Shown here: piece after piece, positions 45,208 through 54,659 of the stretch
Position numbering within the stretch: the stretch's first letter is position 1
Layout of the letters: every line of letters begins with the position of its first letter
Assembly (NCBI RefSeq): GCF_948329825.1
Contig: NZ_CAOJCM010000001.1
Location: 744,001 to 808,000, forward strand
Origin: Paenibacillus sp. JJ-100
GTDB taxonomy: Bacteria; Bacillota; Bacilli; Paenibacillales; Paenibacillaceae
Reading direction: 5' to 3'
Length of the DNA: 64,000 bases
Program-made: the position numbers and the translations under genes
Notes under the pieces: generated by a model
Told to the model about the DNA's origin: nothing
The model's database searches: none
The model's input: the letters and a program-made list of their open reading frames with translations, nothing else

Positions 45208-46224
45208 ATGAATAGACCTCTTCAATGGGGGATACTGGGAACTTCTACGATTGCCAAAAATGCAATAATTCCTGCGATTCAGCAATCTGAACGCGGTGAA
45301 GTGCTGGCGATTGCCAGCCGCTCGAAGGAAAAAGCGAAAGCTCTGGCTGACGAGATGGATATTGTTAGAGCTTACGGCAGTTACGAAGAGCTTATTGCAG
45401 ATCCGGATATCCAGGCCGTTTATATCCCTTTGCCTAACCATTTGCATAGAGAATGGACGATTAGAGCCGCTGAAGCGGGAAAGCATGTGCTTTGTGAGAA
45501 ACCGGCTGCTCTGAATGAAAAGGAATCCGTAGAGATGATTGAGGCATGTGAGCGTCATGGCGTATTATTCGCCGAAGCTATTATGTATCGATATCATCCG
45601 AAGCACAGACGAGTGCAGGAAATCATTGAGAGTGGCGAGATCGGCACGGTCAGAGCCATACATGGTAATTTTACGTGCAATACCGCCGACGACAAAGACA
45701 ACGTGAGATTCAAAAAACATATGGGTGGCGGCTCCATTTTTGACCTGGGTGTATATCCGATCTCTGCTGCGAGAATGTATTTGGGAGAAGAACCAGAAGC
45801 CGTAACGGTGCATGCCTTGTTTTCCGAGGAACATGACGGTGTCGACATGATGGCTTCGGGGCTTATCGAATTCCCGAACTCGGTAGCGCTCACTTTTGAC
45901 TGCGGCATGTGGGCTTCTGGAAGGGCGGAGATGGAGATTCTCGGTACTGAAGGACGCATTGAGCTGCCAAAAGTATTCGGCTGGGAGAATAGTGATATTC
46001 CGCCTCAGATTATTATTCATGCCGATTCGGTGAGCCGGGAAGAGCGGGTTTCGGTTTCCAACTCGTATGTGTTACAGGTAGAGACATTTGCAACAGCTGC
46101 CCTTGAGGGAGAGGCATTACCATTCACTCCGGATAACACCATATTGAATATGCGCGTCATTGATGCCTGTCTGGAATCTGCACGAACACGTCAGCGGGTA
46201 CTAGTGGATCGCAGTCCGGTCTGA
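45208..46224 (+). CDS. Gfo/Idh/MocA-family oxidoreductase
   Basis: 338 residues from ATG 45208 (ATG 45202 is an alternative). Rossmann start QWGILGTSTIAKNAIIPAI, the catalytic EKPAALNEKES and the C-terminal GGSIFDLGVYPI pattern define the family. These enzymes oxidise or reduce sugars or inositols with NAD(P). It follows the rtp-like gene almost without gap, probably cotranscribed. Confidence 0.9.
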   Translation: MNRPLQWGILGTSTIAKNAIIPAIQQSERGEVLAIASRSKEKAKALADEMDIVRAYGSYEELIADPDIQAVYIPLPNHLHREWTIRAAEAGKHVLCEKPAALNEKESVEMIEACERHGVLFAEAIMYRYHPKHRRVQEIIESGEIGTVRAIHGNFTCNTADDKDNVRFKKHMGGGSIFDLGVYPISAARMYLGEEPEAVTVHALFSEEHDGVDMMASGLIEFPNSVALTFDCGMWASGRAEMEILGTEGRIELPKVFGWENSDIPPQIIIHADSVSREERVSVSNSYVLQVETFATAALEGEALPFTPDNTILNMRVIDACLESARTRQRVLVDRSPV

Positions 46225-46302
46225 AGATATGATGAAGCCGTGTTCATGTAACGATATTATCGGAAAATTCTTAACTTTTACCAGTTAACATGATATTGTA
46301 TT

Positions 46303-46337
46303 GGACTCCATCGATGCCGATGTGAGTCTTTTTTGTG
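46303..46337 (+). terminator. terminator after oxidoreductase gene
   Basis: GGACTC..CATCG-atgc-CGATG..GAGTC with a T6 run. Confidence 0.75.
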
Positions 46338-46385
46338 TGTGGTTAGGGTAGCCAGGACACGTTGGAAACTACCTTTTTGATCAAT

Positions 46386-46465
46386 CGTTAAAAATATTTT
46401 CACGTTTGTATTGCATTCAGCATAATCTTCGTTAAAATAATATTAACATGAAAAATATTTTAACG
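46386..46465 (+). promoter_or_regulatory. paired 19-bp operators flanking the MFS promoter
   Basis: CGTTAAAA-ATA-TTTTCACG at 46386-46404 and its near mirror image CATGAAAA-ATA-TTTTAACG at 46447-46465 lie 61 bases apart centre to centre. A promoter (TTGCAT, 16 bases, TAAAAT, about 46410-46437) sits between them. A further GTTAA...TTAAC pair lies at 46431-46447. Probable binding sites of the winged-helix regulator encoded after the pump gene. Confidence 0.6.
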
Positions 46466-46482
46466 TTGAGGAGCAAAGTGAT

Positions 46483-47739
46483 ATGAGTGAAGGTGCGGTG
46501 GCTAGTAAGCAGGGACTTAGAGAATTAATTCGAATCAGACCTTACATGCAATTTATGTTAAGCAAAATGGTCTCTCGATTCGGTGATTCCATGGATTCGA
46601 TTGCATATAGCTGGATGGTATACATTTTAACGGGTTCGAAGGTGCTGATGGGCACACTGCTGGCCGTTAATTTTCTGCCGAATATTTTATTAGGTCTGTT
46701 CGCTGGTGCACTGGTTGACCGACGATCCCCGAAAAAAGTAATCATCATGACGAATTCCGGACGTGGAGTTATGGTTGGCCTTACAGCTGTTTTATTTACG
46801 CTGGGTCAGCTTGAAGTCTGGCATCTCTTCGTGTTCACAATCCTGAACTCTTTACTGGAATGTTTCACATCACCAGCTGAGGTATCCAGCGTTCCGCGGT
46901 TACTGCCTCAATCCATGTTGCTTGCTGGTAATGCAATGACCTCATCGGCTACGCGATTGGCTGAACTTGCAGGACTTGCTGCGGCAGGCACCTTGATTGC
47001 AACCGTGGGCATCGCATGGACGATCTGGATTGATGCTGCTTTGTTTGCGCTGAGCGCAATTCTGATGAGCCGGGTGGACTATCCAGAATGGATGTCACCA
47101 CGAGCAGCGTCAACCGGTGCCAGGAGTCTGATGTCTGAGATGGCGGATGCTTTTCATTTTCTGCGCAAACATGCTGTGTTATTAATCTCTTCCATGCTGT
47201 TTGCATGGGTTAACTTCTGTCTGATGCCATTTAATGTGCTACGTACACCTTACGTGATGGAAATACTGCAAGCGGGCGCGTGGGGATTAAGTCTGCTTAG
47301 TGGACTTTTAGTCGGAGGGATCGTGCTTGGTGGTCTATGGATGTCTCAACAGGGGGCTCATTATCGTAAAAGTGTGCTCGTCATTACAGGCATTGTGATG
47401 CTGGGTTGCGGCTACGCCATGACGGCACTTCCGGCTTATATGACGACGTTCCAGCTCCCGGCTGCAGGCATGTTCTGTCTGCTTATGGGTTTAGGCATTC
47501 CGCTCGCGACGACGCCGCTCGTCTCTTACTTAATGGAGGTGACGCCTTCCCATATGCTTGGTCGAGTATCTGCGTTGCAAAGTATGTTGGTGCTGAGTGT
47601 TTCGCCTCTTGGCAGCCTTCTATCCGGTGCTCTTGCGGACTGGTTATCCATGCCGATCTTGTTTATTCTATTTGGTGTACTTCTTGGATTGTCTGCGATC
47701 TTGCTACTTACGAGCAGAAGTTTTCGTCAGGAGATGTGA
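46483..47739 (+). CDS. major facilitator superfamily transporter
   Basis: 418 residues, twelve predicted membrane helices. The start resembles EntS/MefA-type exporters (RPYMQFMLSKMVSRFGDSMDSIAYSWMVYILTGS), with the loop motif ALVDRRSPKKVIIMTN between helices 2 and 3. Likely a drug or small-molecule exporter. Its promoter carries a striking pair of inverted repeats. The regulator gene follows 88 bases later. Confidence 0.88.
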   Translation: MSEGAVASKQGLRELIRIRPYMQFMLSKMVSRFGDSMDSIAYSWMVYILTGSKVLMGTLLAVNFLPNILLGLFAGALVDRRSPKKVIIMTNSGRGVMVGLTAVLFTLGQLEVWHLFVFTILNSLLECFTSPAEVSSVPRLLPQSMLLAGNAMTSSATRLAELAGLAAAGTLIATVGIAWTIWIDAALFALSAILMSRVDYPEWMSPRAASTGARSLMSEMADAFHFLRKHAVLLISSMLFAWVNFCLMPFNVLRTPYVMEILQAGAWGLSLLSGLLVGGIVLGGLWMSQQGAHYRKSVLVITGIVMLGCGYAMTALPAYMTTFQLPAAGMFCLLMGLGIPLATTPLVSYLMEVTPSHMLGRVSALQSMLVLSVSPLGSLLSGALADWLSMPILFILFGVLLGLSAILLLTSRSFRQEM

Positions 47740-47827
47740 TGGCAAGCATTTTTGACCGGAGTCCTCACTAAACGGTATAATATATGGAGCTAAGGGCAGC
47801 AGGGACCCCGGAAATGAGGAACCAGGT

Positions 47828-48553
47828 ATGCAGCAGTACAAAGTGCTTTCAACGATCGAAGAGATCAAGATCTATTCTGATCCGTACCGGATACAGATTA
47901 TGAATATGTTTAATCGGCAGGGCCGACCTTCCACCGTGAAGGAAATTGCGGATCTGATGGGAGAGGTGCCTGCGAAAGTGCATTATCATGTGAAAAAGCT
48001 GGAGAAAATCGGCCTTCTAAGCATGGTATCCACCCGTGAAATCAATGGCATTATTGCAAAATACTATGAACCCTTTACAGGTGAAATTCACTTACGCCAC
48101 AAGGATGAAGACGATGAGAATTCACCGCTGAAGCAAGTGTTTCGCTCAGAAACCTTAAAACTGCTGAACGAAATGTTTGAGCAGAGCCGCCAGCGTTTTA
48201 TGAATCATGCAGAGCATGAAGATCAGGACAAACGTTTCATCTCCGATATGACGTTATACGCCACGGCAGAGGAAATAGAAATGTTGTATCAGAATATTAT
48301 GGATATTTGCAAACCATATGTAATCAAGGACGAAAAAAAGCCTGATCAGCAGGTGTTTCAGCTGTTTACAGCGTTGTCCAAAGATGTGCAGCGTGATCAG
48401 CAATCTGGGTCTAGAACGAAGAGGGAGAAGTCAGTAGGTCAGGAAAGTGCGTCTGCTCCTAACACATCCAAACGATCACAAGCATCAGGTCACTCTAAAA
48501 CATCGAGTAAAGAAAAAGCATCCGAACGTCCGACAAATAGAAGGCAATTATAA
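47828..48553 (+). CDS. ArsR-like winged-helix regulator
   Basis: 241 residues. Winged helix: IYSDPYRIQIMNMFNRQGRPSTVKEIADLMGEVPAKVHYHVKKLEKIGLL. A ligand-type helical middle follows and a Ser/Lys-rich disordered tail of about 50 residues. It is placed directly after the MFS gene and is the most likely reader of the operators upstream of that gene. The inducer is unknown. Confidence 0.82.
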   Translation: MQQYKVLSTIEEIKIYSDPYRIQIMNMFNRQGRPSTVKEIADLMGEVPAKVHYHVKKLEKIGLLSMVSTREINGIIAKYYEPFTGEIHLRHKDEDDENSPLKQVFRSETLKLLNEMFEQSRQRFMNHAEHEDQDKRFISDMTLYATAEEIEMLYQNIMDICKPYVIKDEKKPDQQVFQLFTALSKDVQRDQQSGSRTKREKSVGQESASAPNTSKRSQASGHSKTSSKEKASERPTNRRQL

Positions 48554-48731
48554 AGAGGGTTTACGCATCCTTAGGCAGCCTAAAAGTGAAATTGCTGTTA
48601 TAGTTAGCCGACTTAGATCTACTGAAGGATGTAAGGAAAGATGAATGATTAATGATTAGATGAATGAATAGTAGCAGGGTTAGTAACAGATCGCACTGAT
48701 CGCAACAGGTAGCTAGGTAGCAAGGAGGAAT

Positions 48732-48759
48732 AAAAAAGCCGCCAATGGCGGCTTTTTTA
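48732..48759 (+). terminator. terminator
   Basis: AAAAAAGCCGCC-aat-GGCGGCTTTTTT hairpin. The remainder of 48554-48901 shows no supportable gene. Confidence 0.85.
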
Positions 48760-48901
48760 TCATGGACCCTGTCAGAATGATTCAATCGTCGCAGGGTTTC
48801 AAGCTTATTCGAACAGGGGATAGGATCTGAACGTGTGGACGAATAGAAGAGTTTGGTTCACTTTGAAATCCGTATCACCAACATCCCTATTCCTTGCTTA
48901 A

Positions 48902-49468
48902 TTACATGTTCTCGTCGTAATCTCGTACATCACGCTTCGCAGCCATCGCTGGAGAATTCGATGTACCGTAATCCTCGACAGCTTCCCATGCCTCTGCATG
49001 GTCGAACTTGCCAGCATTACGCTGCCTCACTTCTCCGGCGCCGCTTGGTGGCATGGTCATGACCTCTTCTTCAACAGGACGGTCATTACTTACGTCCCGG
49101 CTTGGAGTGTCATCAATACAATAGGCTGTATAGGGGATGGCTTGCAGTCGTTCAAATGGGATTTCTTTGCCACAAGTAACACAGATTCCATAGGTACCTT
49201 CTTCCATACGTTCGAGGGCATCATTGACCTGGTTAAACTCATCGGTTAATGTATCGTCGATCGCAAGGTCTCGGCTGCGTTCAAACGTTTCTGTTCCAGC
49301 ATCTGCCGGGTGATTATCATAGGAGGATAGCTCGCTTGTGGAATCTTTCAAAGACTCTGCCGGTGCACCATCCTCCATGCTGGATTCGAAATGACGTTGC
49401 AGATCCTCGCGTTGTTCCAGCAGCGCTTGCTGCAGTTCTTTACGTTGATCTTGGGTTAATGTATTCAT
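48902..49468 (-). CDS. YteA-like DksA/TraR zinc-finger protein
   Basis: 188 residues. N-terminal coiled coil (LTQDQRKELQQALLEQREDLQRHFE), the YteA motif SSYDNHPADAGTETFERSRDLAI and a degenerate C4 zinc finger: CVTCGKEI is intact, but the second half reads YCIDD with one Cys. YteA proteins are common in spore-forming Firmicutes, function unclear. AAAGGAGCATG precedes the start on the minus strand. Confidence 0.88.
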   Translation of the reverse strand: MNTLTQDQRKELQQALLEQREDLQRHFESSMEDGAPAESLKDSTSELSSYDNHPADAGTETFERSRDLAIDDTLTDEFNQVNDALERMEEGTYGICVTCGKEIPFERLQAIPYTAYCIDDTPSRDVSNDRPVEEEVMTMPPSGAGEVRQRNAGKFDHAEAWEAVEDYGTSNSPAMAAKRDVRDYDENM

Positions 49469-49670
49469 AAGGGCATGCTCCTTTCCCGGATTGAATGGGT
49501 GTAGTGACTTCTTACCCGAAAAGTAAGCGAGGCAATCATTTTGGGCGGGATACGCCCGTATCGTTTTATATCTGATGAATTATGTGTTATAAAAAATAGA
49601 GAGAGTAATTGCCGTGTGTTCTCTTCTAACGAATAGAACCGCTGCTCGCCTATAATGGAGGGTTGTCAAG

Positions 49671-50048
49671 ATGGATGAACATATGAAACGCAGGTTGGAC
49701 AAACAGAGACAATTGTTCAAACAACTGGGTGTTCAACTGGATGCTTTATCAATTCATGAGAAACAGTTTAATTATAAACTACGCGGGTATGACCCTGACG
49801 AGGTAGATGCATATCTGGATGAGGTGATCAAAGATTACGAGCGTTTTTACGCCAATATTGCGGATTTAATGGACAAATGGCAAGAACAGCAACTAACCAT
49901 TCGTGATCTTAAAAATTCAGTGAAACCTGTGAATGATCCAAACAAGATTGATCGGAAACAACTGGATGATATTGTGAAGCAGTTGGAATACACCGTGCGG
50001 CAGCTCAAAGTCAGAGCACGTCCTGAACAGGATCTGTTTACAGAATAA
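49671..50048 (+). CDS. DivIVA-domain protein
   Basis: 125 residues. The segment SIHEKQFNYKLRGYDPDEVDAYLDEVIKDYERFYANI is the DivIVA/GpsB N-terminal dimer domain with its curved-membrane-binding hairpin; the rest is coiled coil. Shorter than DivIVA and comparable to GpsB. It may act in septum or cell-wall synthesis placement. GGAGGG precedes the ATG. Confidence 0.85.
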   Translation: MDEHMKRRLDKQRQLFKQLGVQLDALSIHEKQFNYKLRGYDPDEVDAYLDEVIKDYERFYANIADLMDKWQEQQLTIRDLKNSVKPVNDPNKIDRKQLDDIVKQLEYTVRQLKVRARPEQDLFTE

Positions 50049-50090
50049 CGCGATTACATCCGAGATAATATCAAATAAAGGTGGTTAACC

Positions 50091-50528
50091 ATGAGTACTC
50101 ATTTTTCGGTCAGTGTGCATTGTTTGTTGTTACTGTCTCTCAGCGCGCCTGAACGAATGACGTCTGCCGAGATTGCGGGCAGTGTGAACACCAACCCTGT
50201 CGTTGTCAGACGTATTTTGGGGGGCTTGAAGAAGGCAGGGTTAGTCAATTCTTCACCAGGCACTAGAGGCTTTTATTTAGCAAAGCCATCTAGCGAAATT
50301 ACGCTTGATATGGTCTATCAGGCTTCCAAGGATGATGGACCCTTGTTCCCGATTCATGGGAATTGTAATCCCAATTGTGAAGTAGGTATTCAGATTGATG
50401 GACTGCTGACGAATCTGTATCAGATCGCAGAATCCAAAGTAGAGCAGTTTTTTGCAACCATTACACTTGAAGATATGGAGCGTACCAGCTTGCAGCGAAT
50501 TGAAGCAGTAGGATCAGAGGCTGATTAG
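50091..50528 (+). CDS. Rrf2-family transcriptional regulator
   Basis: 145 residues. Winged helix with SAEIAGSVNTNPVVVRRILGGLKKAGLV and the wing SSPGTRGFYLAKPSSEITL. A pair of cysteines in HGNCNPNCEVG could ligate iron-sulfur or act as thiol sensors, though the three-Cys pattern of IscR/NsrR is incomplete. Closest to the YwnA-type Rrf2 group. Followed 28 bases later by a phosphodiesterase gene. Confidence 0.88.
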   Translation: MSTHFSVSVHCLLLLSLSAPERMTSAEIAGSVNTNPVVVRRILGGLKKAGLVNSSPGTRGFYLAKPSSEITLDMVYQASKDDGPLFPIHGNCNPNCEVGIQIDGLLTNLYQIAESKVEQFFATITLEDMERTSLQRIEAVGSEAD

Positions 50529-50556
50529 AGTCTAATTAGAGGAAGGAGGTTGTCAC

Positions 50557-51054
50557 ATGAAAATTATAGTTATCTCCGACACGCATCTACCCAAGAAAGC
50601 AAAAAGTTTGCCGGCGCCTTTGGTTGAGGCTTTGTCAGATGCAGACCTGATTCTCCATGCGGGTGACTGGTCTGACTGGAGCGTATATGAGTTGCTTAGC
50701 CAGTACGCACCGGTGGAGGGCGTTGCTGGTAATACCGATCCATCCGAGATTGGGGAAAAGCTTGGTTTCTCCCGTATTGTTGAAGCGGAAGGACTGCGGT
50801 TCGGACTAGTGCATGGTCACCGCGGATCAAAAGGCACAGAGCAGAATGCGATCCAGACGTTTGAGGGAGAAGAGCTGGATGCGGTAATCTACGGGCATTC
50901 CCATATTCCGGTGATGCATACGGTAGATGACCTGCTTGTATTTAATCCGGGCTCACCTACGGACCGTCGTTTCCAGAAGCGGTTTTCCTTTGGTATTATG
51001 ACGGCAGAGGACGGAAAATTGCAGGCAGAACATGTGTTTTTTGATCGAGAATAG
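50557..51054 (+). CDS. YfcE/MJ0936-type metallophosphoesterase
   Basis: 165 residues. Metal-binding motifs: ISDTHLPKK, HAGDWSD, GVAGNTDPSE, VHGHRGS and YGHSHIP, as in the YfcE/YsnB phosphodiesterase family. AAGGAGG precedes the ATG. Likely cotranscribed with the Rrf2 gene. Natural substrate unknown. Confidence 0.92.
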   Translation: MKIIVISDTHLPKKAKSLPAPLVEALSDADLILHAGDWSDWSVYELLSQYAPVEGVAGNTDPSEIGEKLGFSRIVEAEGLRFGLVHGHRGSKGTEQNAIQTFEGEELDAVIYGHSHIPVMHTVDDLLVFNPGSPTDRRFQKRFSFGIMTAEDGKLQAEHVFFDRE

Positions 51055-51127
51055 ATCGTACATTGAGTTTAGATCGTAATAAGAAGGACAAGCTGCCTGA
51101 ACCAGGCTTGGACATCGTGTAATATGA

Positions 51128-51177
51128 AGAGCGTCTCTGAACAGAAATCATTTCTGACTCGGAGATGCTTTTTTGTT
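51128..51177 (+). terminator. long-stem terminator
   Basis: AGCGTCTCTGAACAGAAAT pairs with ATTTCTGACTCGGAGATGCT, followed by T6. Confidence 0.85.
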
Positions 51178-51296
51178 TTTTGACTCAATCATATTGGCTT
51201 ATAACGTTATCTCTGGATGGGGAATATGTGCAGATTGTTATCTGTGATTCATCTGTTTGCGTTCTGCTCTATGGTAACGTTCAGGGGAGTGATACA

Positions 51297-51329
51297 ATGC
51301 GTTTACGACATGAATTGAATGCGTTTACA
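51297..51329 (+). promoter_or_regulatory. direct repeat with cre-like site before sugar operon
   Basis: ATGCGTTTAC occurs at 51297-51306 and 51319-51328, 22 bases apart. The second lies in TGAATGCGTTTACA (51316-51329), 13 of 14 positions of the CcpA consensus TGWAANCGNTNWCA. A LacI/CcpA-type regulator is inferred. Confidence 0.45.
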
Positions 51330-51348
51330 TAAAAGGGGGGTCATGAAC

Positions 51349-52272
51349 ATGAAGTTATCGATATTCACGGTAGCAGTCCCGGATTTGAATGCAAACGAGT
51401 TGGCTTCTGCAGCGGCAGCAGCAGGTATCGCTGGAATCGAGTGGAGATTTCGTGGCATACCGCAGGATGCCTTGACTGAACAGCCTTCATTTTGGAGAAA
51501 TAATCGTTGCTCCATTGATCCGGACAGGTGGCAGGAACAGGTACCTATGTTTCGACAAGCAGCCGAGTCTGAAGGTAGGCAGTCTATTGCACTTGTTCCT
51601 TACCTCAATTGTGGTGACCTGCCTGCAACCGAGCAAGCATTCCAAGCCGCATCTGCACTTGGCGCTTCCATGATGCGTGTAGGTGTTCCAGGTTATGACC
51701 GAAGTACGGCTTATCCAGAGTTATACGGGAAGGCAGTTCGTTATTTAAATGAAGTACAGGAGTTGGCCAAACAATATAACATCAAAGCCATCGTTGAAAC
51801 ACACCATCAAACGATCGCACCGACGGCTTCTCTAGCGTATCGCTTAGTACAATCTCTGAACCCGGATTATGTTGGTGTGCTGTATGATCCAGGCAATATG
51901 GTGCACGAAGGGTACGAGAACCATCGCATGGGACTTGAACTGCTCGGACCCTATCTCGCTCATGTTCATGTGAAAAATGCTGGATGGTACAAGGCAGAAG
52001 CAGGTAATGCAGCTGATCAGATGGAGCTAAGCTCAAGTATCAGCTCGAAGGAATCTTTAAGCACATCTTGGCAATGTCATTGGGCGCCACTGACGGAAGG
52101 TATGGTGGATTGGGTGCAGATGGTACGGGATCTGAGGGCAGTGGGGTATGACGGTTATTATGGCATAGAAGATTTTAGTGGAGCTTTGGAATCCAAAGCG
52201 ATGTTGCAGCATTTTGCAGACGTGTTTGCTGAGATTGAGCGGCGCGTACACGAGGAGGAGGCGAAGGGATGA
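51349..52272 (+). CDS. sugar phosphate isomerase/epimerase-like TIM-barrel protein
   Basis: 307 residues from ATG 51349 after GGGGGGT. AP-endonuclease-2 superfamily barrel: SAAAAAGIAGIEWRFRG at the start, IVETHHQTIAPT in the middle, VLYDPGNMVHEG and LAHVHVKNAGW as metal ligands, GYDGYYGIEDFSG near the end. Resembles IolE/IolI and YcjR-type enzymes in sugar or inositol catabolism. Its stop overlaps the start of the next gene (ATGA). Confidence 0.88.
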   Translation: MKLSIFTVAVPDLNANELASAAAAAGIAGIEWRFRGIPQDALTEQPSFWRNNRCSIDPDRWQEQVPMFRQAAESEGRQSIALVPYLNCGDLPATEQAFQAASALGASMMRVGVPGYDRSTAYPELYGKAVRYLNEVQELAKQYNIKAIVETHHQTIAPTASLAYRLVQSLNPDYVGVLYDPGNMVHEGYENHRMGLELLGPYLAHVHVKNAGWYKAEAGNAADQMELSSSISSKESLSTSWQCHWAPLTEGMVDWVQMVRDLRAVGYDGYYGIEDFSGALESKAMLQHFADVFAEIERRVHEEEAKG

Positions 52273-53441
52273 GTATCGTTCGCGTAGCAGTCATTGGTGT
52301 TGGAAATATGGGAGCGGCACATGCCAGAACATTGGTGGCTGGCGATGTACCGGGTGCTGAGCTGGTAGCCGTATGTGATGTGAGAAAAGAGATGGAGAGC
52401 TGGGTAACGAGTAATCTTCCACCTAGCGTAACGTATTGGCAGGATGCGGAGCAGATGATGGCTTCGAGAACGATTGATGCCGTCATTATTGCCACACCGC
52501 ACTATGATCATCCCGAACAAGCCATCCAGGCATTCCGGCATGGTCTGCATGTGATGATTGAAAAACCGGCTGGTGTGTATACGAAACAGGTAAGGGAGAT
52601 GAATGAGGCAGCTGTGGCAAGTGGCAAAGTGTTCTCTATCATGTACAATCAGCGGACCAATCCGTTATACATCAAGCTGCGCGACCTAATTGCATCCGGC
52701 GAGCTTGGTGAAGTCCGGCGTACCAACTGGATCATTACGAACTGGTATCGCTCTCAGAGCTACTATGATTCTGGTGGCTGGCGTGCGACATGGGCAGGCG
52801 AAGGTGGTGGCGTGCTGATTAACCAAGACCCACACCAGCTGGACTTGTGGCAGTGGACGGTTGGCATGATGCCGGTACGTATGCGTGCCTTCTGCTCGTT
52901 TGGCAAGTATCGGAACATTGAAGTGGAAGATGACGTGACCGCATATGTGGAATATGAAAATGGAGCAACGGGTGTATTCGTAACTACCACCGGTGAAGCA
53001 CCAGGAACAAATCGTTTTGAGGTCAATGGTGACCGTGGCAAAATCGTCATCGAAGACGGACAACTCACGTTCTGGCGGCTACGTGAATCGGAGCCAGAGT
53101 TCAATCAACGGTTCACTGGCGGATTCGGACAGCCGGAATGCTGGAAATGCGATGTGCCAATTACGGGCATAGAGACAGGTCATCCGGGCTTGATCCGCAA
53201 CTGGGTCGATGCGATTCGTACAGGTGCACCACTTATTGCTCCAGGGCAGGATGGGATTCATGGCTTAACGTTATCTAACGCGATGCTGCTGTCTACTTGG
53301 ACGGACAATTGGGTAGATCTGCCCATCAATGAAGATTTATTCTATGAACATCTGCAGGAGCGTATTGCGAATTCAACGACGAAAAAAGACAAAGCTTATG
53401 CGGGCGGTCAACCTGCTGATCTGAGTCAGACGTTCAAATGA
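52269..53441 (+). CDS. Gfo/Idh/MocA-family oxidoreductase
   Basis: 390 residues. NAD-binding VAVIGVGNMGAAHARTL, catalytic EKPAGVYTKQ and GGGVLINQDPHQLDLWQW are family hallmarks. Overlaps the isomerase gene by four bases and precedes another oxidoreductase, so the three form a sugar-oxidation operon (keto-sugar formation, then epimerisation), with substrate unknown. Confidence 0.92.
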   Translation: MSIVRVAVIGVGNMGAAHARTLVAGDVPGAELVAVCDVRKEMESWVTSNLPPSVTYWQDAEQMMASRTIDAVIIATPHYDHPEQAIQAFRHGLHVMIEKPAGVYTKQVREMNEAAVASGKVFSIMYNQRTNPLYIKLRDLIASGELGEVRRTNWIITNWYRSQSYYDSGGWRATWAGEGGGVLINQDPHQLDLWQWTVGMMPVRMRAFCSFGKYRNIEVEDDVTAYVEYENGATGVFVTTTGEAPGTNRFEVNGDRGKIVIEDGQLTFWRLRESEPEFNQRFTGGFGQPECWKCDVPITGIETGHPGLIRNWVDAIRTGAPLIAPGQDGIHGLTLSNAMLLSTWTDNWVDLPINEDLFYEHLQERIANSTTKKDKAYAGGQPADLSQTFK

Positions 53442-53528
53442 TGTGTCTTATAAGTTGAACTAGGTTCTGGGATATCAAAAAGCTTGATCAGGATGTATTT
53501 CATACAATTGAAAAGAGGATGGGATGAC

Positions 53529-54626
53529 ATGGCTAAAGACGGTATGTTCTATGCACCAAAAAGTGTGACCAAAGAGGTTGTATGTGAACCTGGTGAATTT
53601 ACCATTGCAGCCGTGGCCCTGGATCACGGACATATCTATGGCATGGTTGGAGGTTTACTGGACGCTGGTGCCACGCTCAAATGGGTCTATGATCCAGACC
53701 CGGCTAAAGTGGACGCATTCCGTAAACAGTTCCCACAAGCACAGGTCGCTACATCGGAAGCGGAAGTGCTCGCCGATTCTGAGGTGTTGCTTGTAGCAAG
53801 TGCCGCCATTACATCAGATCGTGCACCACTCGGCATGAGAGTCATGGCGGCGGGTAAGGACTATTTTACGGACAAAGCTCCGTTTACCACGATGGAACAA
53901 CTGGAACTAGCACGTGAAGAAGTGAAGCGAACTGGTAAGAAATACATGGTGTATTACAGTGAACGTCTGCATGTAGAAAGTGCCATCTATGCGGGGCAGC
54001 TCATTGAACAAGGCGCAATCGGCAAAGTAGTGCAGGTCATGGGCACAGGCCCTCATCGATTGAATGCTGGAGGACGACCAGAATGGTTCTTCAAGCATGA
54101 GCAATACGGTGGTATCCTCTGCGATATTGGCAGTCACCAGATCGAGCAGTTCCTGACCTTTGCATCATGCAGTGATGCACAAGTAGCTTTCAGCCGGGTC
54201 AACAATTTCAACCATCCACAGTTCCCTGAACTGGAGGATTTCGGCGAAGCTTCCCTCATCGGTGATAACGGAGCTTCCGGTTACTTCCGCGTAGACTGGT
54301 TCACACCGGATGGCCTCGGTACGTGGGGAGACGGACGTACAGTTATTCTTGGCACAGACGGATATATTGAGTTGCGTAAGTACATTGACATTGCCCGTGA
54401 GCCTGAAGGAGATCAGGTATATCTGGTCAATCATGAAGGTGAGTTCAGGTACAACGTCAAAGGCAAAGTCGGCTATCCATTCTTTGGTCAGCTCATCCGC
54501 GACTGTCTGGATCGCACCGAGACGGCAATGACACAGGAGCATGCGTTCAAAGCGGCAGAACTCTGCCTGATGGCCCAACATAAAGCGATGAGTGAGCGCG
54601 TGGTATGGAGTGTGGGTGGAAAGTAA
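53529..54626 (+). CDS. Gfo/Idh/MocA-family oxidoreductase
   Basis: 365 residues from ATG 53529 (AGAGGATGGG upstream); the frame extends to 53484. Features: VALDHGHIYGMVGGLLDAGATLKWVYD at the cofactor site, FTDKAPFTTMEQLE as catalytic loop equivalent and YGGILCDIGSHQIEQFL. More distant from standard members than its neighbour. Last gene of the operon, followed by a long hairpin. Confidence 0.9.
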   Translation: MAKDGMFYAPKSVTKEVVCEPGEFTIAAVALDHGHIYGMVGGLLDAGATLKWVYDPDPAKVDAFRKQFPQAQVATSEAEVLADSEVLLVASAAITSDRAPLGMRVMAAGKDYFTDKAPFTTMEQLELAREEVKRTGKKYMVYYSERLHVESAIYAGQLIEQGAIGKVVQVMGTGPHRLNAGGRPEWFFKHEQYGGILCDIGSHQIEQFLTFASCSDAQVAFSRVNNFNHPQFPELEDFGEASLIGDNGASGYFRVDWFTPDGLGTWGDGRTVILGTDGYIELRKYIDIAREPEGDQVYLVNHEGEFRYNVKGKVGYPFFGQLIRDCLDRTETAMTQEHAFKAAELCLMAQHKAMSERVVWSVGGK

Positions 54627-54659
54627 GCTTTTGGGTGTGAGAAAGGGTTCAGATGAGTC

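Noticed and set aside
46303-46337. Hairpin as part of the MFS operator region
   Set aside because: Followed by a T6 run and placed right after the oxidoreductase gene, it is better explained as a terminator.
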